Shown here: positions 53,842 through 64,000 of the stretch, piece after piece
Position numbering within the stretch: position 1 is the first letter of the stretch
Layout of the letters: each line of letters begins with the position of its first letter
The notes under the pieces: generated by a model
What the model was told of the DNA's origin: nothing
Database searches by the model: none
The model's input: only the letters and a program-made list of their open reading frames with translations
Made by a program: the position numbers and the translations under genes
Source: Emcibacter sp.
GTDB lineage: Bacteria > Pseudomonadota > Alphaproteobacteria > Sphingomonadales > Emcibacteraceae
Length of the DNA: 64,000 bases
Direction of reading: 5' to 3'
Assembly (NCBI GenBank): GCA_021774785.1
Contig: JAJFIQ010000028.1
Coordinates: forward strand, 62,001-126,000

Positions 53842-54067
53842 CCATATTTAATTCACCGTGCATCTGGTTTCCTGAACATTTTTGCAACATTGAATAAAAA
53901 ATAACTTTTTTACACAATTATTTATATATAAATTTGACTTTTTGATCAAATTATTTAAGCTTCCCAATAAGTAGCATTAAAAGACACTAAAAGTATCTTT
54001 TGCGAGATATAAATGGTCCGCACTTTAAACAATACCAAATTCCTATAAACCCTAAAGGGAGAAGAAA

Positions 54068-57000
54068 ATGAAAAGTTTGAAACCCAATATGAAAGGTCTG
54101 ATGATGAGCTCTGCGCTCAGAACTGCCTTTGTAACGACGTCAACAGCTATGGCGATTGCGCTTACCTCTGCAATCCCTGTACAGGCTCAGGAAATTACAT
54201 CATCCATCCGTGGATCCGTGCGTGATGCCGACGGCACAGCCGTAGCAGGTGCCACTGTTGTTGTTATCCATACACCATCCGGATCACGTTCAACACATAC
54301 CACAAACTCCAAAGGAGCATTCTTTTCCCGCGGCCTTCGTCCCGGTGGACCATATTCTGTTGAAGTAAGATATGCCGATGGTACTGGCGGTCAAAAAATT
54401 GAAGGTGTCAGTCTTCAAGTTAGCGAACCCTATCCTCTTAGTTTTACGCTTAAAGATGTGGATACCAGTGCTTTAGAAGAAGTCGTGGTAACTGGACAGG
54501 CAATATCATCACCTGTTCAGGGTGGTGGCTCATCCACTTATGGGGCGGATGAAATTGCAGGTGCTCCATCGGCCAGTCGTGACTTTAAAGATATTATCCG
54601 ATTTAATCCCTTTGTTGAACTAGATAGTACCAATAGCGATGCCATCACCATTGGTGGTTCAAACAACAGGTTTAATAACCTAACCGTTGATGGTCTTCGT
54701 CAATCTGATGATTTTGGTCTTAACGCCAGTGGAGTTCCTACACAAAGAACGCCAGTTTCCATTGATGCAATTGAGCAGGTAAGTGTTAGCCCCGCACCCT
54801 TTGGTGTGGAGAATGGCCGCTTTACTGGTGGTTCCATCAATGTGGTTACCAAATCTGGAACCAATGAATATCATGGGTCCATTTTCTATGAATATTCGGA
54901 TGATGGATTGATTGGTGACAAGAGCAAAGACATTGATGTTCCTTTAGGAGATTTTTCGGAAAAATTTTACGGCGCAACAATAGGTGGCCCGATCATTAAA
55001 GATAAACTTTTCTTCTTTGCATCTTATGAAAAATTTGAAGGCAGTTCACCCATAACAAGGGGCACCGCTGATTCAGGAGCGCCAAATAATACCTCCAGAG
55101 TGACTGATGCAGATATAGCAGCCGTTACAGAAATAGCACAGCGTGTATATGGTTTTGATACTTTAGGGGCAGCCTTTGGTCAGACGTTTAATGAGGAAGA
55201 TGAAAAATACCTTATTAAAATTGACTGGAATATAAATGAAGATCACCGGGCCTTCTTCTCTTATCAGAAAACGACCGGGAACCAGCTTCAGGATGCTGAT
55301 AATAGTTTCAGCAGTATTGCATTACTGTCACACTTTTATAACCGTAGCGAAGATTTAGAAGCTTATAACTTTCAGGTCTTTTCTGATTGGAGTGATAACC
55401 TTTCCACAGAAGTTAAAATTGGTCGTAAGAAAAATATTACCGGTCAGGTATCGCTGAGTGAACCGGGTGTGGCCGATATGGAAATTCGGACAGCAGGCGG
55501 TGGCTCGGTATTTATCGGAATTGATGACAGTCGCCATGCAAACCAGTTAAACAACACAACTTGGCAGGCCAAATTTAAGGCTGATTATCTGGCTGGTGAT
55601 CACACCATTACAGCGGGCTATGAATTAGACAGTCTAGATATTTTCAACCTGTTCCTGCAGGATTCACTGGGCGATGTTCGCTTCGGCAGCATTGCAGATT
55701 TTGAAGCTGGTACGCCAAACAGCTATGTTTATCAGAATGCCATTAGCAATAATGCGGAGGATGCAGCAGCTCAGTTTAACATCACTGTTCATACCTTCTA
55801 TTTGCAGGATGTTTGGGATGTTAATGAAGATTTGGTTATTACCGGCGGTGTACGCTTTGACTTATATCAACAAAATGAGAGACCTCTGGAAAATCAAAAT
55901 TTCTTTGATCGCAATGGCTTCTCGAATGCGGAGACCCTAGACGGCATTAGCATTATACAACCCCGTTTTGCCTTTACTTATGATGTTACTGAAACCACAA
56001 AAATCCGTGGTGGTATTGGCCTCTTTGGTGGTGGCAACCCTAATGTCTGGGTTTCTAATTCATTCTCGAATGATGGACAGAATATTTCACGCTTTACCGA
56101 TAGAGATGATGCATCACTGCTCGCTAATTTTGACCCGCGCAATGTGCCGCAGGTTGCTAAGGACGGATTAATTGCTGGTAATGGTAATGTAAACGCACTG
56201 GATCCAGATTTCGATCTCCCTTCTTCATGGAAGTTTAATCTTGCGGTTGAACATTATGCTAATCTTGGCCCTCTTGGTGATAATTGGCACTTTACAGCCG
56301 AAGCAATCTTGAGCCGGATTAAAAACGGTGCAAATTGGACCGAACTTCGCCGGACACAGATTGGAACCGCTGCAGATGGTAGTGCTATTTATGACAATCC
56401 TAATGGATTTGATCTGTTGCTAACCAATACGACCGAAGGTAAAGAAGATACCTATATCTTTTCCTTTGATAAGGCATGGGATAATGGCTTTTCGGTCTTT
56501 GGTTCATATGCCTATCAGGATGCAGATACAGTTAATGAAGGTACTAGTTCCACGGCAACATCAAACTTTAACTTTGCTGCTCATCTAGACCGGAATAATC
56601 GTGTCTTGGGAACGTCTGTCTTTGAAGTTGAACATTCTGTTAAGTTTGGCGCAACCTATAGAAAGGCTATCTGGGATGATAACTATACCACAATCAGCCT
56701 TTTCTATAGCGGCAAGAGTGGTCGTCCTTACAGCTTGGCATTTGATGAATTCTTGCAATTTGGTGGTAATCGCAGCATCGATTCCGGCGACGGACATCTA
56801 TTGTTCATTCCAGAAATTGGCGATCCAAGAGTTTCCTTCGAAACACCAGAAGATGAAGTAGATTTTAATGCTCTGGTTGATGAGCTAGGCCTGAAAAGAG
56901 GTGAAAGTCTTAGAGCTCAAAGTCAGCGCGCACCTTGGGTGACCAATATGGATTTGCGAATTTCTCAAGAAATTCCTTTCGTCTATGGTAAATTTGAAGT

Positions 57001-57214
57001 CTTTGCCGCCTTTGAAAACTTCCTCAATCTGATCAATAGTGATTCGGGCCGAAATATTCGGGCTAATTTTGCCCAGATCCCGGTTGTTGACCTTGAAGTT
57101 TTAGCTAATGGCGACTTTGTCTTTGGTCAGGTAGAAGATCCAATAGAACAGTTGACCCTTCAAGCTGAGCAATCCGTATGGAAAATTCAGTTGGGTGTTA
57201 AATATAAATTCTAA
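54068..57214 (+). CDS. TonB-dependent receptor with N-terminal carboxypeptidase-regulatory-like domain (Oar-like), paralogue 1
   Basis: Ig-like SIRGSVRDADGTAVAGATVVVIHTPSGSRSTHTTNSKGAFFSRGLRPGGPYSVEV; plug EEVVVTGQAISSPVQGGG. Confidence 0.94.
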   Translation: MKSLKPNMKGLMMSSALRTAFVTTSTAMAIALTSAIPVQAQEITSSIRGSVRDADGTAVAGATVVVIHTPSGSRSTHTTNSKGAFFSRGLRPGGPYSVEVRYADGTGGQKIEGVSLQVSEPYPLSFTLKDVDTSALEEVVVTGQAISSPVQGGGSSTYGADEIAGAPSASRDFKDIIRFNPFVELDSTNSDAITIGGSNNRFNNLTVDGLRQSDDFGLNASGVPTQRTPVSIDAIEQVSVSPAPFGVENGRFTGGSINVVTKSGTNEYHGSIFYEYSDDGLIGDKSKDIDVPLGDFSEKFYGATIGGPIIKDKLFFFASYEKFEGSSPITRGTADSGAPNNTSRVTDADIAAVTEIAQRVYGFDTLGAAFGQTFNEEDEKYLIKIDWNINEDHRAFFSYQKTTGNQLQDADNSFSSIALLSHFYNRSEDLEAYNFQVFSDWSDNLSTEVKIGRKKNITGQVSLSEPGVADMEIRTAGGGSVFIGIDDSRHANQLNNTTWQAKFKADYLAGDHTITAGYELDSLDIFNLFLQDSLGDVRFGSIADFEAGTPNSYVYQNAISNNAEDAAAQFNITVHTFYLQDVWDVNEDLVITGGVRFDLYQQNERPLENQNFFDRNGFSNAETLDGISIIQPRFAFTYDVTETTKIRGGIGLFGGGNPNVWVSNSFSNDGQNISRFTDRDDASLLANFDPRNVPQVAKDGLIAGNGNVNALDPDFDLPSSWKFNLAVEHYANLGPLGDNWHFTAEAILSRIKNGANWTELRRTQIGTAADGSAIYDNPNGFDLLLTNTTEGKEDTYIFSFDKAWDNGFSVFGSYAYQDADTVNEGTSSTATSNFNFAAHLDRNNRVLGTSVFEVEHSVKFGATYRKAIWDDNYTTISLFYSGKSGRPYSLAFDEFLQFGGNRSIDSGDGHLLFIPEIGDPRVSFETPEDEVDFNALVDELGLKRGESLRAQSQRAPWVTNMDLRISQEIPFVYGKFEVFAAFENFLNLINSDSGRNIRANFAQIPVVDLEVLANGDFVFGQVEDPIEQLTLQAEQSVWKIQLGVKYKF

Positions 57215-57234
57215 ACTTAGACTAAATTCAAATG

Positions 57235-57265
57235 AAAAAGGGCAGCCTCAAGGCCGCCCTTTTTT
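57235..57265. terminator. Bidirectional Rho-independent terminator
   Basis: AAAAAGGGCAGCCTCAAGGCCGCCCTTTTTT between convergent genes. Confidence 0.8.
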
Positions 57266-57285
57266 ATGCGAAACAACTTTTAATC

Positions 57286-58062
57286 TCACTCAGCGAAAAC
57301 TGCGTTCAATACACCGGCAAGCCTCATGCCGCCTTTTAGCAATTGCTGCCGGATAACCGGGCGGTATTTATAAACATAGCCCCATGAAAAATTACGGTCC
57401 CCCACCGCATAAACCATATCCCGCATGACAAGCCCCTCATGGATCCAGTCAATGGGGGTGGCTTTCTGATATTCTATGATCTGCTCCGGCGTTGCTTTAT
57501 CAAGAAAATTGGACCATTCGGTGAAGGACAGCTTTTCCTTATCAATCAGGAAAATATCCCAGACAGAATGAAGATCGGTGACCTCCTCAAACCACATAAC
57601 TTTGACCCTGTTGCCCCCATGATCGCTGGCATGGCCAAAATGCATGGGCTGATGCATATCACCCACAATATGCACCAGAAATTTCAACGCATGTTCTTTT
57701 TCCGCCCTTGTTGCCTCTGCGGATTTAAGGGTAGCCATAAATTCCTCATAAGCGCTTAAAACATCCCCTGCTGGATTTCTCGGTGTATTTTCAAACGTTT
57801 CCCCCGCAGGCACATTGAGATAATGATATACATTGGCCTGACGCCAATAGTCATCAGGATTGGATTTCATTTCATCGGCCCAGTTGGCTACCTCTGCTAA
57901 TGATACATTGCCCAAAATTTCCCGGATATTATTCCGGGCGACCTCACTCAAATACCGCTCGGCCAGCTCCGCTACTACCCGATGCCCCGTCTTCTCATAG
58001 GCCACTGCAGATTGCACCCAAACCAGATTAACGGTTACCAATAAACATAAAAAAACACGCAT
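57286..58062 (-). CDS. S1/P1-type nuclease (secreted)
   Basis: Signal peptide MRVFLCLLVTVNLVWVQSAVA; YEKTGHRVVAELAERYL; HIVGDMHQPMHFGHASDHGGNRVKV zinc-ligand region. Confidence 0.93.
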   Translation of the reverse strand: MRVFLCLLVTVNLVWVQSAVAYEKTGHRVVAELAERYLSEVARNNIREILGNVSLAEVANWADEMKSNPDDYWRQANVYHYLNVPAGETFENTPRNPAGDVLSAYEEFMATLKSAEATRAEKEHALKFLVHIVGDMHQPMHFGHASDHGGNRVKVMWFEEVTDLHSVWDIFLIDKEKLSFTEWSNFLDKATPEQIIEYQKATPIDWIHEGLVMRDMVYAVGDRNFSWGYVYKYRPVIRQQLLKGGMRLAGVLNAVFAE

Positions 58063-58259
58063 AAACTTCTCCTGAATTTTCTCTTTCTACACTATAAATT
58101 TATCAATATATCCGGTATATTCTCACATATTGATGCTTACAACCAGCCAATAACGGCTTACCAAAGTGATCCCTATTCATTGGACAGCCCAGTGGATTTG
58201 TCAAGCTAGGTTGTGTTAAAAACAGTAAAGAATGTGGGAGTTGTATGACAGAAAAAAAT

Positions 58260-58288
58260 TTGACTTTACGGTAAAAAAAAATTATTAT
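58260..58288 (+). promoter_or_regulatory. Putative sigma70-type promoter of TBDR paralogue 2
   Basis: TTGACT - 17 bp - TATTAT about 105 bp upstream of the ATG. Confidence 0.45.
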
Positions 58289-58393
58289 TCGCCTAATTTA
58301 CTATAAAAAAACACCAAAACTCAATATTTTATAGAATTTAAGTAATTTGTTTAAGGTGTAACTCTGGAAAATAACAAATCCGAAAGGGAAGAA

Positions 58394-61300
58394 ATGAAAA
58401 GTATTAAATCCAACATGAAAGGTCTGATCGTAAGCTCCGCGCTTAGAAAGTCCTTTCTGCATACATCAACGGCTGTGGCTATCGCCCTTGCCTCTGCCAC
58501 GACCTTTGCTATCCAGGCAGAAGCCCAATCAACAACATCCGTGTTGCGCGTTCGTGTCATTGATGCGACAGGTGCGAATATGGCCGACATGTCCGTCACA
58601 ATCACGCATGTGCCTACTGGTCGTACTTTTGACCGCACAACCAACAGTGCCGGCGTTCTGGTCGCAAAGGGTCTACCTATTGGCGGCCCATATATTGTCA
58701 AGCTGACCGATGAAAGCCGCGTCATGAAAGATGCGCCAGCTTCTATCGATAATATTCAACTGAAACTTGGTGAAGCCGGGTCCGTGACCCTTCTGGCCAA
58801 TCGTGGCGGCTCAGGTGAAGTAACCCTCGAAGAAATCGTTGTGACAAGTCAACGGGTGCTAACTGCTTTGCGTACTGGTGCTGGTCGTGATTTCAATCAG
58901 GATACCATCGAAGGCATCGCCTCAATCTCCCGCGATTTCACCAGTGTTTTGGAAACTGATTCAAAAATTCTGGTAGATGACAGCGTCCCTCGCGGCCCTG
59001 CTGTATCAATCGCCGGTGCAAACTTCCGCTTTAACAGTGTAACCATCGACGGCGTTGCGCAGAATGACAACTTTGGTCTTTCCCTGAATGCTTCCGCAAC
59101 ACAACGCGCCCCCATTTCAATGGATGCTATCGGAGCTATCAATGTGAATATCGCGCCATTTGATGTCACCTACGGTAATTTTCTTGGCGGTAATATCAAT
59201 ATTGTCACCAAGTCCGGTACCAACGAATTTCATGGTAGTGCTTATGGTTTTTATACTGACCAAGGTCTGACGGGGAATACAAGCCAAGGTGAAGACCTCG
59301 CCATTGGTGACTTTGATGAGAAAACTTTTGGTGCCACCCTTGGCGGCCCTATCATCGAAGACAAGCTGTTTTTCTTTGCCGCCTATGAAAACTTCACCAC
59401 GACACGGCCTGCCAATTCACAGACTATTGAAAATATCCCTGGTGTGACACAGGATGACGTTGACCGCGCCATTCAGATTTTCAATGATGTCTATGGTTTT
59501 GATCCGGGGGCATTCGCTGCCACTGATGACGATAAGGATGAGAAAATTCTCGCCAAACTGGACTGGAATATTAATGATGACCACCGGGCATCACTGACTT
59601 ACCAGCGCGCTGATGGCGATACTATTTTTGATGACTTTCCCGAACTGGCCATTCTGAACTCTGGTCGCTACAATGTTAATGAGCGTCTGAATAGCTACAG
59701 TTTCCAGCTTTTCTCCGACTGGACTGACAATTTATCAACCGAAGTAAAGGTTGGTTACAAAGACGTGAAAAACCGGCAGGTCAGTATTGACTCCAGTACG
59801 CCGGACTTTCTTATTACAGCACCAGGTGGTGGTACAATCGCAGCCGGTGGTGACCGTTTCCGTCAAAGAAACACACTGGATAACAGCTCTCGTATTTTCC
59901 GCCTGAAAGCCGACTATACTATTGCTGACCACACAATCACGGGTGGTTTTGAGCAAGAGCGCAATTCTGTAACGAACTTCTTCCTGCCTTTCTCACGCGG
60001 CCAGATCGCCTTTAGTAGTCTTGATAACCTTGAAAGCCGGACTGCCGATTTCCTGTTGTTTGGTGGCTCTAACTCCGGTGTTGCGGATGATGCAAAGGGT
60101 GAATTCGATCTGACAACCAATTCCGTATACCTTCAGGATGAATGGTTAGTAACGGACACTCTTACGCTTAAATTTGGTGTTCGCTATGATTGGATGACCA
60201 ATGACGATGAAGTACCATTCAACCAAAATTTCCTTGACCGTAATGGCTTTGACAATACAGAGAACCTAGATGGGAAAGACCTGTTCTTGCCCCGCTTCGG
60301 CTTTAACTGGCAAGCGGATGACCGTCTGACCATTCGTGGTGGTGTCGGCCTGTTCGGTGGTGGTACACCATTGATCATGCTGTCTAACAGTTATTCTGGC
60401 AACGGTATTACGCGTACATTCGCGGGCTTCTTCGCCCCATTCTTTGGTGAGCCTTTTACAACGCTCTTCAACGATTCTGTAGCGAATTTGCCTAATCCGG
60501 ATTCAATCTCCAATAACTTCCAACAGTTCCTCAGTGCTAACGCGGAAGCCGATGTCGATGCGCTGTCACCTGATATTGAATTGCTATCAAGCTGGAAATA
60601 TAATCTGGCCGTGGACTATGTCGCTGACCTTTCCAGCATTGGCCTTGGCGATGACTGGGATTTCACAGCTGAAGTGATTTATACCGACGTGAAAAATGGC
60701 TATGACATTACAGAAGGTCGCCGTGTCCAGACAGGTACGGCACCGGATGGTCGCCCAATCTATGATAACACTGACTTTACATGTGGCCCTGGCTTCAACT
60801 GTGCCGACTATATTGTAGGGAATACCAGTGAAGGCAGTAGCACCATCATCTCTATTGATGCTGCTAAATCATTCGACACTGATTTTGGTTATATCACTAC
60901 CACATTGGGCTACACCCATCAGGATGTTAAAGATGTGCGTTCCTATAACCGCTTTGTTGGTTTTGAAACATTCGCCTTTGATCCACAACGTGATCTGAAT
61001 GATGCAGATCTCTCAACATCACGGTTTGAAATTCCGAACAGAATTACAGCGACCTTGAATTGGGAAAAAGAAATCTGGGGTGAAAATAAAACCAAATTAG
61101 GCTTTGTTTACACTGGCCGCTCTGGTCGTAACTTCAGTTACATCTTTAACGGAACTGGTGCGTTTGGCGGTAACTTCCTTGCTGACTTCGCAAGCCCCGA
61201 TAACCCTGGACCAAACCTTTTCTATGTCCCATCTGGACTTAGTGATCCACTCATCACTGGTGACGCGGCCTTCCTATCCAGCCTTGATGCGACCATTAAT

Positions 61301-61660
61301 GGTGATGACTGTCTTTCCAAGCATCGCGGTGGAATCATTCCCCGGAATGCCTGTAACACAGGTTGGGTTAATCAGATCAACATGCATTTCTCCCAAGAAG
61401 TTGAAGTTGCGCCAGGACATAAAGTCGAGTTCATCCTCGACATTGAGAACCTTGGTAATCTGATCAACAGTGACTGGGGTCGTCTTGATGCCATCTTCCA
61501 GCCATCAAATGTACCACTGGCTGATGTGGCCATTAGCGGAGACGGTTCACAGTTTGTATTGAGCCCATCCGGTTCTGTTACGGCAACTGCTGCTAATCCA
61601 AATGTTGCCCGGATACCATCCGCATACCGGATTCAGTTTGGTATTCGCTATCGTTTCTAA
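58394..61660 (+). CDS. TonB-dependent receptor with N-terminal carboxypeptidase-regulatory-like domain, paralogue 2
   Basis: N-terminus MKSIKSNMKGLIVSSALRKSFLHTSTAVAIALASA parallels 54068 gene; VLRVRVIDATGANMADMSVTITHVPTGRTFDRTTNSAGVLVAKGLPIGGPYIVKL. Confidence 0.94.
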   Translation: MKSIKSNMKGLIVSSALRKSFLHTSTAVAIALASATTFAIQAEAQSTTSVLRVRVIDATGANMADMSVTITHVPTGRTFDRTTNSAGVLVAKGLPIGGPYIVKLTDESRVMKDAPASIDNIQLKLGEAGSVTLLANRGGSGEVTLEEIVVTSQRVLTALRTGAGRDFNQDTIEGIASISRDFTSVLETDSKILVDDSVPRGPAVSIAGANFRFNSVTIDGVAQNDNFGLSLNASATQRAPISMDAIGAINVNIAPFDVTYGNFLGGNINIVTKSGTNEFHGSAYGFYTDQGLTGNTSQGEDLAIGDFDEKTFGATLGGPIIEDKLFFFAAYENFTTTRPANSQTIENIPGVTQDDVDRAIQIFNDVYGFDPGAFAATDDDKDEKILAKLDWNINDDHRASLTYQRADGDTIFDDFPELAILNSGRYNVNERLNSYSFQLFSDWTDNLSTEVKVGYKDVKNRQVSIDSSTPDFLITAPGGGTIAAGGDRFRQRNTLDNSSRIFRLKADYTIADHTITGGFEQERNSVTNFFLPFSRGQIAFSSLDNLESRTADFLLFGGSNSGVADDAKGEFDLTTNSVYLQDEWLVTDTLTLKFGVRYDWMTNDDEVPFNQNFLDRNGFDNTENLDGKDLFLPRFGFNWQADDRLTIRGGVGLFGGGTPLIMLSNSYSGNGITRTFAGFFAPFFGEPFTTLFNDSVANLPNPDSISNNFQQFLSANAEADVDALSPDIELLSSWKYNLAVDYVADLSSIGLGDDWDFTAEVIYTDVKNGYDITEGRRVQTGTAPDGRPIYDNTDFTCGPGFNCADYIVGNTSEGSSTIISIDAAKSFDTDFGYITTTLGYTHQDVKDVRSYNRFVGFETFAFDPQRDLNDADLSTSRFEIPNRITATLNWEKEIWGENKTKLGFVYTGRSGRNFSYIFNGTGAFGGNFLADFASPDNPGPNLFYVPSGLSDPLITGDAAFLSSLDATINGDDCLSKHRGGIIPRNACNTGWVNQINMHFSQEVEVAPGHKVEFILDIENLGNLINSDWGRLDAIFQPSNVPLADVAISGDGSQFVLSPSGSVTATAANPNVARIPSAYRIQFGIRYRF

Positions 61661-61679
61661 TACGGGGATATAAAAAAGA

Positions 61680-61709
61680 AAAGGGCGGCTTCAAAGCCGC
61701 CCTTTTTTT
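61680..61709. terminator. Bidirectional Rho-independent terminator
   Basis: AAAGGGCGGCTTCAAAGCCGCCCTTTTTTT; close to the terminator of paralogue 1. Confidence 0.85.
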
Positions 61710-61726
61710 ATCAATATTTTTAAATG

Positions 61727-63181
<1,455 letters not shown>

Positions 63182-64000
63182 TTATTTTTTTGCCAAAGCG
63201 AGATAAAAACCGCCCGCTACAAAGACTCCGACAAACCAAGCGTAATTATACACCATATCAAAGATTTCCGGAACAGTTTCCACAAAACCCGCAGCATGGA
63301 GAAAACCCGGCAGGTTGGGCAAAATACCAATAACAAGGGCCCATAGCCCCGCCCTATTCCATCCATTGCCGCTCCCGTACTCGCCGTCGTGACGGAACAG
63401 GTCATCCACCTTCAGATTACATTTTCTAAGCAGAAAATAATCAGCAATCAGAATTCCCGCAATGGGGCCAAGCAATGCCGAATAACCCAGCAGCCAGACA
63501 AAGAGATAGCCGCCAGAACTTTCCAGAAGTTTCCACGGAAAAATAGCAATCCCAATACTGGCAGTGATATATCCGCCCATGGTAAAGCTTATTTTCTGAG
63601 GATTGAGATTTGAAAAACCGTAAGAGGGTGCCACCACATTGGCCGCCAGATTAGTGGTAAGGGTCGCGACAATAAGTGCCGCCAAAGCCACAACAACACC
63701 AAAACCACCCATACGCCCGGCAAGAGCCACAGGATCCCAGATCGCTTCCCCAAAAATTGTTACCGTTGCCGAAGTCACCGCAACCCCGATAAAGGCAAAT
63801 AGTGCCATGGGTAACGGCAGCCCTATCATTTGACCAACGATCTGGTCTTTCTGGCTTTTGGCAAAGCGGGTGAAGTCGGGAATATTAAGAGCCATAGTAG
63901 CCCAAAAGCCTACCATGGCCGTCAATCCCGCAATGAAGGCACCAAGAAACTGGCCATCCTTAGCACCGCCGGGGGAAAACTGTGACGGAGTTGATAGCAT
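63182..64000 (-). CDS. NCS1 family nucleobase/hydantoin/allantoin permease, partial (5' end beyond window)
   Basis: ALNIPDFTRFAKSQKDQIVGQMIGLPLPMALFAFIGV, VAPSYGFSNLNPQKISFTMGGYI; runs off window edge. Confidence 0.88.
   Translation of the reverse strand: MLSTPSQFSPGGAKDGQFLGAFIAGLTAMVGFWATMALNIPDFTRFAKSQKDQIVGQMIGLPLPMALFAFIGVAVTSATVTIFGEAIWDPVALAGRMGGFGVVVALAALIVATLTTNLAANVVAPSYGFSNLNPQKISFTMGGYITASIGIAIFPWKLLESSGGYLFVWLLGYSALLGPIAGILIADYFLLRKCNLKVDDLFRHDGEYGSGNGWNRAGLWALVIGILPNLPGFLHAAGFVETVPEIFDMVYNYAWFVGVFVAGGFYLALAKK

Overview
The window looks like an alphaproteobacterial chromosome with about 44 supported coding regions, one tRNA, one probable 6S RNA and several terminators and operator-like elements. 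Positions 1-14.8 kb are a conserved housekeeping block, all on the minus strand: thiD (cut by the window edge), glmM, folP, ftsH, tilS, cpoB, pal, tolB/A/R/Q, ybgC, ruvB/A/C and a YebC regulator. Positions 15-19.6 kb hold an orphan membrane protein, a ParDE toxin-antitoxin pair bracketed by a duplicated ymdB 3' end, ymdB, 5-formyl-THF cyclo-ligase, a 6S RNA, rpmF and tRNA-Ser. From 19.6 kb onward the content is accessory and catabolic, with five TonB-dependent receptors in about 38 kb. Its modules are: (a) an ECF sigma/FecR/STN-receptor signalling unit with a tryptophan-halogenase-like/SapC/DUF6445/Gfo-Idh-MocA cluster; (b) a MalT-like regulator next to an NCS1 permease/M19 dipeptidase/TBDR/DUF917/HyuA operon; (c) malate synthase G and an IorAB-type molybdenum hydroxylase; (d) a pyrimidine and nucleic-acid salvage region (cdd, tdk, upp, RutR-like TetR, deoA, two paralogous CarboxypepD_reg TBDRs flanking an S1/P1 nuclease, dihydropyrimidinase, NCS1 permease). 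The best leads are: the ParDE cassette between ymdB tail repeats; a candidate nucleic-acid-utilisation locus with shared three-half-site operators; an imperfect copy of the tRNA-Ser 3' end 12 kb away that could mark an old island boundary; an STN-TBDR with an internal second signal peptide; and an M19 dipeptidase with an altered metal-ligand motif. All calls come from reading the sequence and supplied translations; no database search was run.
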